Origin: CALKAL01 sp051846895 | GTDB taxonomy: Bacteria; Bacillota; Bacilli; Bacillales; Alkalibacillaceae | DNA length: 64,000 nt | Assembly: GCA_051846895.1 (NCBI GenBank) | Contig: JBPYCQ010000002.1 | Location: 220,012-284,011 of the forward strand | Reading direction: 5' to 3' | In this document: positions 53,197-61,625 of the stretch, one piece after another | Layout: every line of letters begins with the position of its first letter | How positions within the stretch are numbered: the first letter of the stretch is position 1 | Notes under the pieces: model-generated | Told to the model about the DNA's origin: nothing | What the model saw: the letters and a program-made list of their open reading frames with translations, nothing else | Databases searched by the model: none | Position numbers and translations under genes: made by a program

Positions 53197-53775
53197 ATGA
53201 ATATTCCTAATCGAATTACCATATCTAGAATTTTTTTAATTCCTATTTTTATAATTTTATTAGTCATTCCATTTAATTGGGGAACAATTGAAATGAATAA
53301 CTATGAATTACCTGTTAATCATTTAGTTGCCGGCATTTTATTTTTAATTGCTTCTTTAACCGATTGGGTTGATGGTTATTATGCGAGAAAACATAATTTA
53401 GTTACTAATTTTGGTAAATTTCTTGATCCACTAGCAGATAAACTACTCGTTTCTGCAGCTCTAATTTGTTTAGTTGAACTTAGTCTAGCTCCAGCATGGA
53501 TAGTTATTATAATTATTAGTCGTGAATTCGCGGTAACAGGATTAAGATTAGTTGCTTCAGGTGAGGGAATCGTCTTAGCAGCTAGCCAAATGGGAAAATT
53601 GAAGACAACTTTACAAATTGCATCAATTGGCTTTTTGTTATTCCATCATTTTCCGTTTTCTTATATTGATTTTCCAATAGGTACGTATATATTATATTTA
53701 GCAATGATTATAACTGTTGTTTCTGGTTTTGATTATTTTATGAAAAACTGGCATGTCATGAGGGATTCTAAGTGA
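53197..53775 (+). CDS. pgsA: CDP-diacylglycerol-glycerol-3-phosphate 3-phosphatidyltransferase
   Basis: 192 residues from ATG 53197, 7 bases after ACGGAGG; upstream in-frame extension overlaps rodZ and the terminator. The CDP-alcohol phosphotransferase motif is complete (DWVDGYYARKHN, then GKFLDPLADK), with about five membrane helices. It uses CDP-diacylglycerol from CdsA to make phosphatidylglycerol phosphate. The stop overlaps the cinA start (GTGA). Confidence 0.97.
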   Translation: MNIPNRITISRIFLIPIFIILLVIPFNWGTIEMNNYELPVNHLVAGILFLIASLTDWVDGYYARKHNLVTNFGKFLDPLADKLLVSAALICLVELSLAPAWIVIIIISREFAVTGLRLVASGEGIVLAASQMGKLKTTLQIASIGFLLFHHFPFSYIDFPIGTYILYLAMIITVVSGFDYFMKNWHVMRDSK

Positions 53776-55028
53776 TTGAACATAGTAAATGTGAAATTAT
53801 TACAGTAGGTACAGAACTATTACTAGGTCAAGTATTAGATACAAATTCCACTTGGTTATCAGAAAAGTTAGCACACGTTGGAATTAATGTTTTTCATAAA
53901 CAAACGGTTGGCGATAATTATGATCGTTTATTAGCTGTGTTTAAAGAAGCACAAAAACGTTCCAACATAGTTATTGTTACTGGTGGATTAGGTCCAACAG
54001 AAGACGATTTAACACGTCAAGTTGCAGCTGATTTATTTGGTTGTGAACTTGAAGTCGATCAACAAACGTTAGATAAAATAGAAGCTTTCTTCAAAGAACG
54101 AAAATTAAATATGCCTGAAAATAATCGTAAACAAGCCTTATCTTTTTCTGGTGGTAAAGTGTTCGCAAATAAAGTTGGAATGGCTCCCGGGCTATACTAT
54201 AAAAATAATGATACTCTTTGGTTTTTTCTGCCAGGGGTACCTAAAGAAATGAAATGGATTGTTGAAGAACAGATTTTTCCATTTTTAAGTCAAGAAGGTT
54301 TTTTAAAAAAACAATTAAGTAGTCGAGTATTAACTTTTCAAGGAATAGGTGAATCATTGCTTGAGGCTAAATTGTATGACTATATTCAAGAGCAGACAAA
54401 TCCAACAATAGCACCTCTTGCTGGTAACGGATATGTGACGATACGAATCACTGCGCAAGGAGAATCGAAAGAGGAAGCTAATCAACTGATTGATCCTGTA
54501 GAGAAGAAAATATTAGAACGTGTCGGTAATTATTTTGTTGGATACGGAAACATACCATTAGAGGTGCAAGTGATGGAGAATTTGAAAATGAATCAATTAA
54601 CTCTATCATCGTGTGAAAGTATTACGGGTGGCTTGTTTGCGTCTACGATTATCCAGCACGATGGTGCATCCAATGTTTTTAATGGCTCAATAGTATCTTA
54701 TTCAAATAAAGTTAAAGAACATGTCGTAGGTGTTCCGAAATCAGTTCTAGCTAACGAAGGTGCTGTTAGTGAATTAACTGCGAAGATTATGGCAGAAAAT
54801 ATAAGAGAAAAGTTCAACAGTGACGTCAGTATAAGCTTTACAGGAGTTGCTGGTAAAGATCCAGTAGAGGGCTACTCACAAGGGACGGTATTTATTGGGC
54901 TAAGCTTTTTAAATCATGAGACAGTCGTAAAAAAAGTTAATTTGTTTGGTACACGTAATGCGATAAGAGAGGAAGCAGTTTTGGAGGGTTTAAAGTTCAT
55001 TTTAGCACAAATAAATCCACAGAAATAA
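53772..55028 (+). CDS. cinA: CinA: competence/damage-inducible protein
   Basis: 418 residues. An N-terminal molybdopterin-binding-like CinA domain (about 5-170: ITVGTELLLGQ, TGGLGPTEDD) is joined to a C-terminal PncC nicotinamide-nucleotide amidase domain (about 260-415: SCESITGGLFASTI). Starts GTG 53772 in the pgsA stop. It lies directly before recA, as in B. subtilis and streptococci. Confidence 0.96.
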   Translation: MIEHSKCEIITVGTELLLGQVLDTNSTWLSEKLAHVGINVFHKQTVGDNYDRLLAVFKEAQKRSNIVIVTGGLGPTEDDLTRQVAADLFGCELEVDQQTLDKIEAFFKERKLNMPENNRKQALSFSGGKVFANKVGMAPGLYYKNNDTLWFFLPGVPKEMKWIVEEQIFPFLSQEGFLKKQLSSRVLTFQGIGESLLEAKLYDYIQEQTNPTIAPLAGNGYVTIRITAQGESKEEANQLIDPVEKKILERVGNYFVGYGNIPLEVQVMENLKMNQLTLSSCESITGGLFASTIIQHDGASNVFNGSIVSYSNKVKEHVVGVPKSVLANEGAVSELTAKIMAENIREKFNSDVSISFTGVAGKDPVEGYSQGTVFIGLSFLNHETVVKKVNLFGTRNAIREEAVLEGLKFILAQINPQK

Positions 55029-55043
55029 ATTTTAATAAAATAC

Positions 55044-55057
55044 AGAACAAATATTCG
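55044..55057. promoter_or_regulatory. SOS (LexA/DinR) box of recA
   Basis: AGAACAAATATTCG agrees with the Bacillus LexA consensus CGAACRNRYGTTCG at 12 of 14 positions. It lies just upstream of the recA -35. Confidence 0.8.
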
Positions 55058-55065
55058 TATTTATG

Positions 55066-55094
55066 TTGGCAAAATGAAAAAAACATAGTATGAT
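55066..55094 (+). promoter_or_regulatory. Sigma-A promoter of recA
   Basis: TTGGCA (55066-55071), 17 bases, TATGAT (55089-55094), 32 bases before ATG. Confidence 0.8.
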
Positions 55095-55126
55095 AGAGTT
55101 AGTTATTCAAAGGGGGATAGTTTTAT

Positions 55127-56167
55127 ATGAGCGATCGTAAACAAGCTTTAGACATGGCCTTAAAACAAATAGAAAAACAATTTGGTAAAGGCTCAATTAT
55201 GAAATTAGGGGAACAGGAAGGGCAGACTGTTTCCACCGTTTCTAGTGGCTCATTAGCACTAGATGTGGCATTAGGGGTTGGAGGCTATCCACGAGGACGC
55301 GTGATTGAAATATATGGACCAGAATCGTCTGGTAAAACAACAGTTGCACTACATGCTATAGCAGAAGTGCAAAAGAATGGAGGACAGGCGGCATTTATTG
55401 ATGCAGAGCATGCACTTGATCCAATATATGCTCGTAATCTCGGAGTCGATATTGATGAATTACTGTTGTCACAGCCTGATACAGGAGAACAAGCGTTAGA
55501 GATTGCTGAAGCTTTAGTAAGAAGTGGAGCAGTCGATATTATCGTTATTGACTCAGTAGCCGCACTTGTACCGAAGGCAGAGATTGAAGGGGAGATGGGT
55601 GACTCACACGTCGGACTTCAAGCTAGATTGATGTCTCAGGCTTTACGTAAACTATCTGGGGCGATTAATAAGTCTAAAACAACAGCTATTTTTATTAACC
55701 AAATTCGTGAAAAAGTTGGTGTTATGTTCGGAAATCCTGAAACAACACCAGGTGGACGCGCTTTAAAATTCTATTCATCTGTACGACTAGAAGTAAGACG
55801 TGCTGAAACATTAAAACAAGGTAATGAAATGGTCGGTAACCGTACTAGAATTAAAGTTGTTAAGAACAAAGTAGCTCCACCATTTAAACAGGCGGAAGTT
55901 GATATCATGTATGGGGAAGGTATTTCTAAAGAGGGAGAAATCTTAGATATTGGTTCTGATTTAGATATTGTACAAAAGAGTGGTGCATGGTTCTCATATA
56001 ATGGTGAAAAACTTGGTCAAGGTAGAGAGAACGCTAAACAATTTTTAAAAGATCATCCTGAAATTTTTGACGAAGTTTATAATGACATTCGTGCACATTT
56101 TAATTTGGATAAAAATGCTTCGGAAGCTGATTCTGAAGGTCAGGAAGAACTAGATTTAGAGTCTTGA
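55127..56167 (+). CDS. recA: Recombinase RecA
   Basis: 346 residues, no intein. Walker A GPESSGKT, the VIVIDSVAAL Walker B, and the RecA signature ALKFYSSVRLEVRR are present, with an acidic C-terminus. It performs strand exchange and is the co-protease for LexA. Start ATG 55127 behind AAGGGGGAT. SOS control is indicated by the LexA box upstream. It is monocistronic by the strong terminator that follows. Confidence 0.99.
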   Translation: MSDRKQALDMALKQIEKQFGKGSIMKLGEQEGQTVSTVSSGSLALDVALGVGGYPRGRVIEIYGPESSGKTTVALHAIAEVQKNGGQAAFIDAEHALDPIYARNLGVDIDELLLSQPDTGEQALEIAEALVRSGAVDIIVIDSVAALVPKAEIEGEMGDSHVGLQARLMSQALRKLSGAINKSKTTAIFINQIREKVGVMFGNPETTPGGRALKFYSSVRLEVRRAETLKQGNEMVGNRTRIKVVKNKVAPPFKQAEVDIMYGEGISKEGEILDIGSDLDIVQKSGAWFSYNGEKLGQGRENAKQFLKDHPEIFDEVYNDIRAHFNLDKNASEADSEGQEELDLES

Positions 56168-56173
56168 TTAAAT

Positions 56174-56216
56174 AAAACAATCCTTTTCCAAATAGGGAAA
56201 AGGATTGTTTTTATTT
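56174..56216 (+). terminator. Intrinsic terminator after recA
   Basis: A perfect 16-bp stem (AAAACAATCCTTTTCC with GGAAAAGGATTGTTTT) and T-rich tail. Confidence 0.95.
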
Positions 56217-56247
56217 TACAAAAGTATTGAAGTCATTTGACAATTTC

Positions 56248-56289
56248 TTGACATCATTTGTAGACAGGCTTAAAATTAAATTGTATAAT
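56248..56289 (+). promoter_or_regulatory. Two overlapping sigma-A promoters for rny
   Basis: TTGACA (56248-56253), 17 bases, TAAAAT (56271-56276); and TAGACA (56261-56266), 17 bases, TATAAT (56284-56289). The remaining gap to the gene (56290-56394) shows no other clear element. Confidence 0.7.
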
Positions 56290-56394
56290 TTTCATTTTTA
56301 CCTATTAAAATGACAAAATGAATGATTGTACATTACCGACTGAAAATGTATAAAAGAAAAAAAGAAAAATTGAATAGCAAGAGGAGGTGAAGGT

Positions 56395-57960
56395 ATGGAT
56401 AACACGACAGTAATTATCATCTCCATTTTGCTTGCTTTACCTGTCGGTATTGTTGTTGGTTATCTGATTCGCAAAAAACTTGCTGAAGCAAAAATCTCGA
56501 GTGCCGAGGAACTTGCAAAGCAAATTGTAGAAGAAGGTAAACGTAATGCTGAATCAGCAAAGCGTGAGGCTCTGTTAGAAGCTAAAGATGAAAGTCATCG
56601 TTTACGACAAGAACAAGAAAATGAATTGCGTGAAAGACGCTCTGAAGTACAAAAACAAGAAAACCGTCTTTTACAAAAAGAAGAAACTCTTGATCGGAAG
56701 AGTGAGACGTTAGATAAACGAGAGCTGATGTTGGAAAAGAAAGAGGAATCTTTAAATGAAAAACAACAACAACTTAATGAAGCCGAAAGCAAAGTGGAGG
56801 AGTTACTAAAGACACAGCAGGCTGAGTTAGAAAAAATCTCAAGTTTAACACAAGAACAAGCAAAGCAGATCATTTTAGAACGGGTCGAAAAAGAATTAGA
56901 ACATGAGACTGCTTTAATGGTTAAGGAAGCAGAAAGCCGTGTTAAAGAAGAAGCAGATAAGAAAGCTAAAAATATCTTATCTCTAGCCATTCAACGTTGT
57001 GCAGCCGAGCATGTGTCTGAAACAACAGTATCTGTTGTAACTTTACCGAATGACGAAATGAAAGGTCGAATTATCGGTAGAGAAGGTCGTAATATCCGTA
57101 CGTTAGAGACGTTGACCGGTATTGATTTGATTATTGATGATACACCAGAAGCCGTCATATTGTCTGGTTTTGACCCAATTCGTAGAGAGATTGCACGGAT
57201 TGCTTTAGAAAATCTTGTTCAAGATGGACGTATTCACCCTGCAAGAATTGAAGAAATGGTTGAGAAATCTCGTAGGGAAGTTGATGAATACATTCGTGAA
57301 GTAGGTGAACAAGCGACATTTGATATCGGGGCTCATGGTATTCATCCAGATCTCATCAAAATTATCGGACGACTGAAATATCGTACTAGTTATGGACAGA
57401 ATGTGTTAAAGCACTCACTAGAAGTTGCTTATCTTTCTGGATTACTTGCAGCAGAGCTTGGTGAGGATGAACAATTAGCTCGACGTGCTGGATTACTTCA
57501 TGATATAGGTAAGGCTGTTGATCATGAGGTAGAAGGAAGTCATGTAGAAATCGGAAAAGAATTAGCTCAAAAGTATAAAGAGCATGAAGTCGTTATTAAT
57601 GCAATTGCTTCCCATCATGGTGATGAAGAAGCCACAAGTATTATATCAGTACTTGTTGCTGCAGCCGATGCTTTATCAGCTGCTCGTCCTGGTGCGAGAA
57701 GTGAATCGCTAGAGAATTATATTAAACGACTTGAAAAACTAGAAGAAATAGCAGATTCCTATGAAGGAGTCGAAAAATCTTTTGCCATTCAGGCCGGTAG
57801 AGAAGTTCGCATCATGGTACGTCCAGATGATATTGATGATGTGAAAGCTGTACAATTAGCAAGGGATATTCGTAAAAAAATAGAAGAAGGCTTAGATTAT
57901 CCTGGACATATTAAAGTTACAGTCATTCGTGAAACAAGAGCAGTTGAATATGCAAAATAA
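56395..57960 (+). CDS. rny: Ribonuclease Y
   Basis: 521 residues. An N-terminal membrane helix (about 4-22) precedes a long coiled coil (about 25-200), a KH domain (about 210-275, with IIGREGRNIRTLE) and an HD hydrolase domain with LLHDIGKAVDHEVEGSH. It is the main membrane-bound endoribonuclease that starts mRNA decay in Bacillus. GAGGAGGTGAAGG precedes ATG 56395. Its activity is steered by the Y-complex that includes YmcA, encoded at 61.0 kb. Confidence 0.98.
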   Translation: MDNTTVIIISILLALPVGIVVGYLIRKKLAEAKISSAEELAKQIVEEGKRNAESAKREALLEAKDESHRLRQEQENELRERRSEVQKQENRLLQKEETLDRKSETLDKRELMLEKKEESLNEKQQQLNEAESKVEELLKTQQAELEKISSLTQEQAKQIILERVEKELEHETALMVKEAESRVKEEADKKAKNILSLAIQRCAAEHVSETTVSVVTLPNDEMKGRIIGREGRNIRTLETLTGIDLIIDDTPEAVILSGFDPIRREIARIALENLVQDGRIHPARIEEMVEKSRREVDEYIREVGEQATFDIGAHGIHPDLIKIIGRLKYRTSYGQNVLKHSLEVAYLSGLLAAELGEDEQLARRAGLLHDIGKAVDHEVEGSHVEIGKELAQKYKEHEVVINAIASHHGDEEATSIISVLVAAADALSAARPGARSESLENYIKRLEKLEEIADSYEGVEKSFAIQAGREVRIMVRPDDIDDVKAVQLARDIRKKIEEGLDYPGHIKVTVIRETRAVEYAK

Positions 57961-57988
57961 AAACGGCGAAAAGCCGTTTTTATTTTTT
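57956..57988 (+). terminator. Intrinsic terminator overlapping the rny stop
   Basis: AATAAAAACGGC, loop GAAAA, GCCGTTTTTATT and a T run; the left arm includes the TAA stop. Confidence 0.88.
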
Positions 57989-58083
57989 ATTAAAAGGTTA
58001 AACTTTAAATAATCGTTATTTTGACAGTCAATAAAAATTGTGATAAAGATTGAATTAGAACATATATTAGAAGGGAAACATGT

Positions 58084-58881
58084 ATGAATATTTTATTTAT
58101 AGGAGATATTGTAGGTAGACCTGGCCGTAACGCCTTAGAAAACCATTTGCCAAATTTAAAAAAGCAATATAAAGCTGATTTAACCATTGTCAATGGAGAA
58201 AACGCAGCCCATGGTAAGGGGATAACTAAAAAAATCTATCATCAAATATTAGAATGGGGCGCTGATGTCGTTACCTTAGGCAATCATACTTGGGATAAAA
58301 AAGAAATATTTGATTTTATCGATGATGCTGATTATCTCGTACGTCCAGCCAATTTTCCGGAAGGGACCCCTGGTAAAGGATTAATTTATAAAAAAATTAA
58401 TAATGTGAAAGTTGCCGTCATAAACATACAAGGTAGAACATTTATGAATCCAATTGATGACCCTTTTACAAAAGCAGATTCATTAATAGCTGAAGCTAAA
58501 AAACATGCAAAAGTCATATTCGTAGACTTTCACGCTGAAGCAACAAGTGAAAAACAAGCAATGGGTTGGTATTTGGATGGAAGAGCATCAGCAGTTGTCG
58601 GAACTCATACACATATTCAAACATCAGACGAACGCATTTTACCTAAAGGAACGGCATATATTACAGATGTAGGGATGACAGGTCCTTATGACAGTGTTTT
58701 AGGGGTAGATAAAGATGCCGTCATTCGTAAATTCATTACTGGATTACCGGTAAAGTTTGAAGTTCCTGAGACGGATAAATCGGTATTAAGTGGTGTTGTA
58801 GTTAAGGTTGACACGACGTCCGGTCGAGCAAATACTATTAATAGAATTTTAATTAATGATGATCATATAAAATTTAATTAA
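58084..58881 (+). CDS. ymdB: YmdB metallophosphoesterase (cyclic nucleotide phosphodiesterase)
   Basis: 265 residues of the TIGR00282 family. The metal ligands are in place: Asp8, Glu39, Asn40 (NGENAAHGKG), Asn67/His68 (GNHTWD), His150, His175 and His177 (THTHIQT). B. subtilis YmdB hydrolyses 2',3'-cyclic nucleotides and affects sporulation versus biofilm decisions. AGAAGGGAA precedes the ATG. Confidence 0.96.
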   Translation: MNILFIGDIVGRPGRNALENHLPNLKKQYKADLTIVNGENAAHGKGITKKIYHQILEWGADVVTLGNHTWDKKEIFDFIDDADYLVRPANFPEGTPGKGLIYKKINNVKVAVINIQGRTFMNPIDDPFTKADSLIAEAKKHAKVIFVDFHAEATSEKQAMGWYLDGRASAVVGTHTHIQTSDERILPKGTAYITDVGMTGPYDSVLGVDKDAVIRKFITGLPVKFEVPETDKSVLSGVVVKVDTTSGRANTINRILINDDHIKFN

Positions 58882-58998
58882 AATTTCATTTGAATATTTG
58901 AATTTTTCGGAAAACTAGTTCATAATATAAAGCATAGAATACTAAATGCTGAATAGATTATTTATGAAATATATTAGCCAATAAAGGAGGAACTAGTA

Positions 58999-59259
58999 AT
59001 GGAAATATTAAAAGTATCAGCAAAGTCAAATCCAAACTCTGTAGCAGGTGCATTAGCAAATGTTTTGCGTGAACGTGGATCTGCAGAAATTCAAGCAATT
59101 GGTGCTGGAGCGCTAAACCAAGCAGTAAAAGCAGTGGCTATTGCAAGAGGATTTGTTGCTCCTAGTGGTGTTGACTTAATCTGCATACCGGCATTTACTG
59201 ACATTATGATTGATCAAGAAGAAAGAACAGCCATTAAATTAATCGTTGAACCTAGATAA
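58999..59259 (+). CDS. spoVS: Stage V sporulation protein S
   Basis: 86 residues, the fixed SpoVS length, highly conserved: LKVSAKSNPNSVAGALANVL, then GAGALNQAVKAVAIARGFV. An Alba-like small protein needed for later sporulation stages. AAAGGAGGA precedes the ATG. I found no sigma-H consensus upstream, although the B. subtilis gene uses that factor. Confidence 0.97.
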   Translation: MEILKVSAKSNPNSVAGALANVLRERGSAEIQAIGAGALNQAVKAVAIARGFVAPSGVDLICIPAFTDIMIDQEERTAIKLIVEPR

Positions 59260-59280
59260 TACTAACATAGGAAAATATAT

Positions 59281-59320
59281 GCTGACACTAAGTTTATTCT
59301 TAGATTGTCAGCTTTTTTTT
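59281..59320 (+). terminator. Intrinsic terminator after spoVS
   Basis: GCTGACACTAAG pairs with CTTAGATTGTCAGC (two bulged bases), followed by T8. Confidence 0.88.
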
Positions 59321-59354
59321 GTGAGATTATCAGCTCACTTTTTGTGTCATTTTA

Positions 59355-59384
59355 TTGTATTTATTGGACTTATGTTGTTAAAAT
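59355..59384 (+). promoter_or_regulatory. Candidate promoter for miaB
   Basis: TTGTAT (59355-59360), 18 bases, TAAAAT (59379-59384) with an extended TG. Confidence 0.5.
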
Positions 59385-59452
59385 CAGTTTGAAGATTTAT
59401 ACTGTAATAATGTATACCATATCTGTTTAAATAGATTGAAAGGAGATTTCAT

Positions 59453-61036
59453 ATGAATGAAAAGCAACGAAAAGAATTGAATCAAATAATGCCACACCAT
59501 CCATCGGACATAAAATCCGACCAGGATAATTTAGAGCGTTTAAAAGAAAAATCATCGGAAGATTTTGTGAAATATTTTGAAGCAACATATGAACCGCCAG
59601 ATTTGAAAAAAGCAAGAAGCCGTCGTAAAAAAGATACTGACATACTATATGATTTTGAAATACCTGAACAATTACAAAATCTAGGTGAAGGTAAGAAATT
59701 TTTAATCCGTACATACGGATGTCAAATGAATGAACATGATAGTGAAGTCATGTCTGGTATTTTAACAGAATTAGGTTACGAAGCGACAACATATGCTGAA
59801 GAAGCCGATATTATTTTACTTAACACATGTGCAATCAGGGAAAACGCAGAAAATAAAGTGTTTGGTGAAATTGGACATTTGAAACCACTTAAAAGGGAAA
59901 ATCCTGACTTAATTATCGGTGTTTGTGGTTGCATGTCACAAGAAGAATCGGTAGTTAATAAAATTTTATCAAAATACCAATATGTTGATTTGATTTTTGG
60001 TACACATAATATCCATCGTCTTCCACATCTCATTTTTAATGCCTTAATGAGTAAAGAAATGGTCGTTGAAGTTTGGTCTAAAGAAGGCGATATTATTGAA
60101 AATCTGCCTAAACGTCGTGAAGGCCGAATAAAAGCATGGGTAAATATTATGTATGGCTGTGACAAATTCTGTACTTACTGTATTGTTCCTTATACCCGTG
60201 GGAAAGAGCGTAGTCGTTTGCCCGAAGATATTATCCAGGAGGTTCGACATTTAGCTGCTCAAGGTTATCAAGAAGTTACATTACTAGGCCAGAACGTTAA
60301 TGCGTATGGTAAAGATCTTGACATCGATTACGGATTAGGCGACTTGATGGATGAAATCCGTAAAATTGATATTCCACGAGTTAAATTTACAACATCACAC
60401 CCGAGAGACTTTGATGACAAACTAATCGAAGTACTCGCAAAAGGTGGCAATTTAATGCCATATATCCATCTGCCAGTCCAATCCGGCAGTTCAGAAGTAC
60501 TACGCGTGATGGCTAGACGATATACTCGTGAGCAATATTTAGAACTAGTTAGAAAAATTAAAGAACAAATTCCTAATGCAGCATTAACAACTGATATTAT
60601 CGTTGGGTTTCCGAATGAAACGGAAGAACAATTTGAAGAAACCTTATCGCTATATCATGAAGTTGGATTTGAGGGAGCCTATACATTTATCTACTCCCCA
60701 AGGGAAGGAACACCAGCTGCTAAAATCGACGATAATGTCCCAATGGATGTTAAAAAAGAACGTTTATATCGTTTAAATGAAGTTGTGAATGAATATTCAA
60801 GAAAAGCGTTAGATCGATACGAAGGAAAAATTGTTAAAGTTCTAGTTGAAGGTACTAGTAAAAATAATGACGAAATGTTAGCTGGTTATACAGAGAGAAA
60901 CAAGCTTGTTAATTTCAAAGGACCAAAATCAGTCATTGGAAAGATTGTTAATGTAAAAATTACAAATACAAAAACTTGGACGTTAGATGGTGAAATGGTT
61001 GATGAACCTGTCACAGAACGTGTAGAGGTGATATAA
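59453..61036 (+). CDS. miaB: MiaB tRNA methylthiotransferase
   Basis: 527 residues; an N-terminal extension of about 80 residues, usual for Bacillaceae, precedes the MTTase domain. First cluster cysteines 90 (TYGCQMN), 126 (LNTCAIRE) and 160 (GCMSQEE); radical SAM cysteines 236, 240 and 243 (CDKFCTYC); C-terminal TRAM domain. It adds the 2-methylthio group to i6A37 of tRNAs. The tdh-kbl genes found before it in B. subtilis are absent. Confidence 0.98.
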   Translation: MNEKQRKELNQIMPHHPSDIKSDQDNLERLKEKSSEDFVKYFEATYEPPDLKKARSRRKKDTDILYDFEIPEQLQNLGEGKKFLIRTYGCQMNEHDSEVMSGILTELGYEATTYAEEADIILLNTCAIRENAENKVFGEIGHLKPLKRENPDLIIGVCGCMSQEESVVNKILSKYQYVDLIFGTHNIHRLPHLIFNALMSKEMVVEVWSKEGDIIENLPKRREGRIKAWVNIMYGCDKFCTYCIVPYTRGKERSRLPEDIIQEVRHLAAQGYQEVTLLGQNVNAYGKDLDIDYGLGDLMDEIRKIDIPRVKFTTSHPRDFDDKLIEVLAKGGNLMPYIHLPVQSGSSEVLRVMARRYTREQYLELVRKIKEQIPNAALTTDIIVGFPNETEEQFEETLSLYHEVGFEGAYTFIYSPREGTPAAKIDDNVPMDVKKERLYRLNEVVNEYSRKALDRYEGKIVKVLVEGTSKNNDEMLAGYTERNKLVNFKGPKSVIGKIVNVKITNTKTWTLDGEMVDEPVTERVEVI

Positions 61037-61037
61037 T

Positions 61038-61445
61038 ATGGCGAAATATACTAGAAAAGAAGTTGTAGAAGAAGCAAAGGCACTTGCTAAAAAATTAGCG
61101 AACATCGAAGAAATTGAACGTTTTAAACAATTAGAAGTGAAAATCAATCAAAATACTAAGGTGCAAAGTCATATAAAAAAGATTAAAGCATTACAAAAAC
61201 AAGCAGTTAACCTACAACATTATGGTAAAGGCGAAGCATTAAAACGGGTAGAAGAAGAATTGGACCGCCTGCAAAACGAATTGGATGAAGTACCAATCGT
61301 ACAGGAATTCAAAGATTCACAAATTGTCGTTAACGATCTTTTGCAACGTATAACTAATACGATTGCCAATGAAATAACAGATGAAATCATTCGATCTACA
61401 GGTGGAAATGTTTTAAAAGGCGAAACAGGAACAAAACTGAATTAA
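61038..61445 (+). CDS. ymcA: YmcA (RicA) of the RNase Y-modulating Y-complex
   Basis: 135 residues, all-helical YlbF/YmcA family: INQNTKVQSHIKKIKALQKQAVNL is recognisable (about residues 37-60). With YlbF and YaaT it forms the Y-complex that directs RNase Y cleavage and promotes competence, biofilm formation and sporulation. The start is ATG 61038, 2 bases after miaB with AGAGGTGA at its end. The protein contains no cysteine. Confidence 0.93.
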   Translation: MAKYTRKEVVEEAKALAKKLANIEEIERFKQLEVKINQNTKVQSHIKKIKALQKQAVNLQHYGKGEALKRVEEELDRLQNELDEVPIVQEFKDSQIVVNDLLQRITNTIANEITDEIIRSTGGNVLKGETGTKLN

Positions 61446-61455
61446 TATTTTATAT

Positions 61456-61502
61456 ATGAGGTTATATTCATGCATTTGTTATGGATATAACCTCATTTTT
61501 TT
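61456..61502 (+). terminator. Intrinsic terminator after ymcA
   Basis: Perfect 12-base arms ATGAGGTTATAT (61456-61467) and ATATAACCTCAT (61485-61496), then T6. Confidence 0.88.
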
Positions 61503-61569
61503 GAACACTTTATTAGGCCATAACATATTAATGAATAAAGCATCACAAAATCTTTTAAGCACTTAAATC

Positions 61570-61597
61570 ACAACAAATACCTAATATGCATAAAATA
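61570..61597 (+). promoter_or_regulatory. Candidate sigma-K promoter for cotE
   Basis: CATAAAATA (61589-61597) fits CATAnnnTA, with AC (61570-61571) 17 bases upstream. B. subtilis cotE has a sigma-E and a sigma-K promoter. No convincing sigma-E promoter was found in 61503-61588. Confidence 0.55.
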
Positions 61598-61625
61598 AAT
61601 TGGCTAATGAAGGAGGAGGAGAAGC

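Noticed and set aside
58882..58998. Sigma-H promoter for spoVS
   Set aside because: GAAT motifs occur but no AGGA-type -35 lies at the proper distance.
59427..59714. Minus-strand frame opposite the miaB start
   Set aside because: It overlaps the highly conserved MiaB 5' region with no supporting signals.
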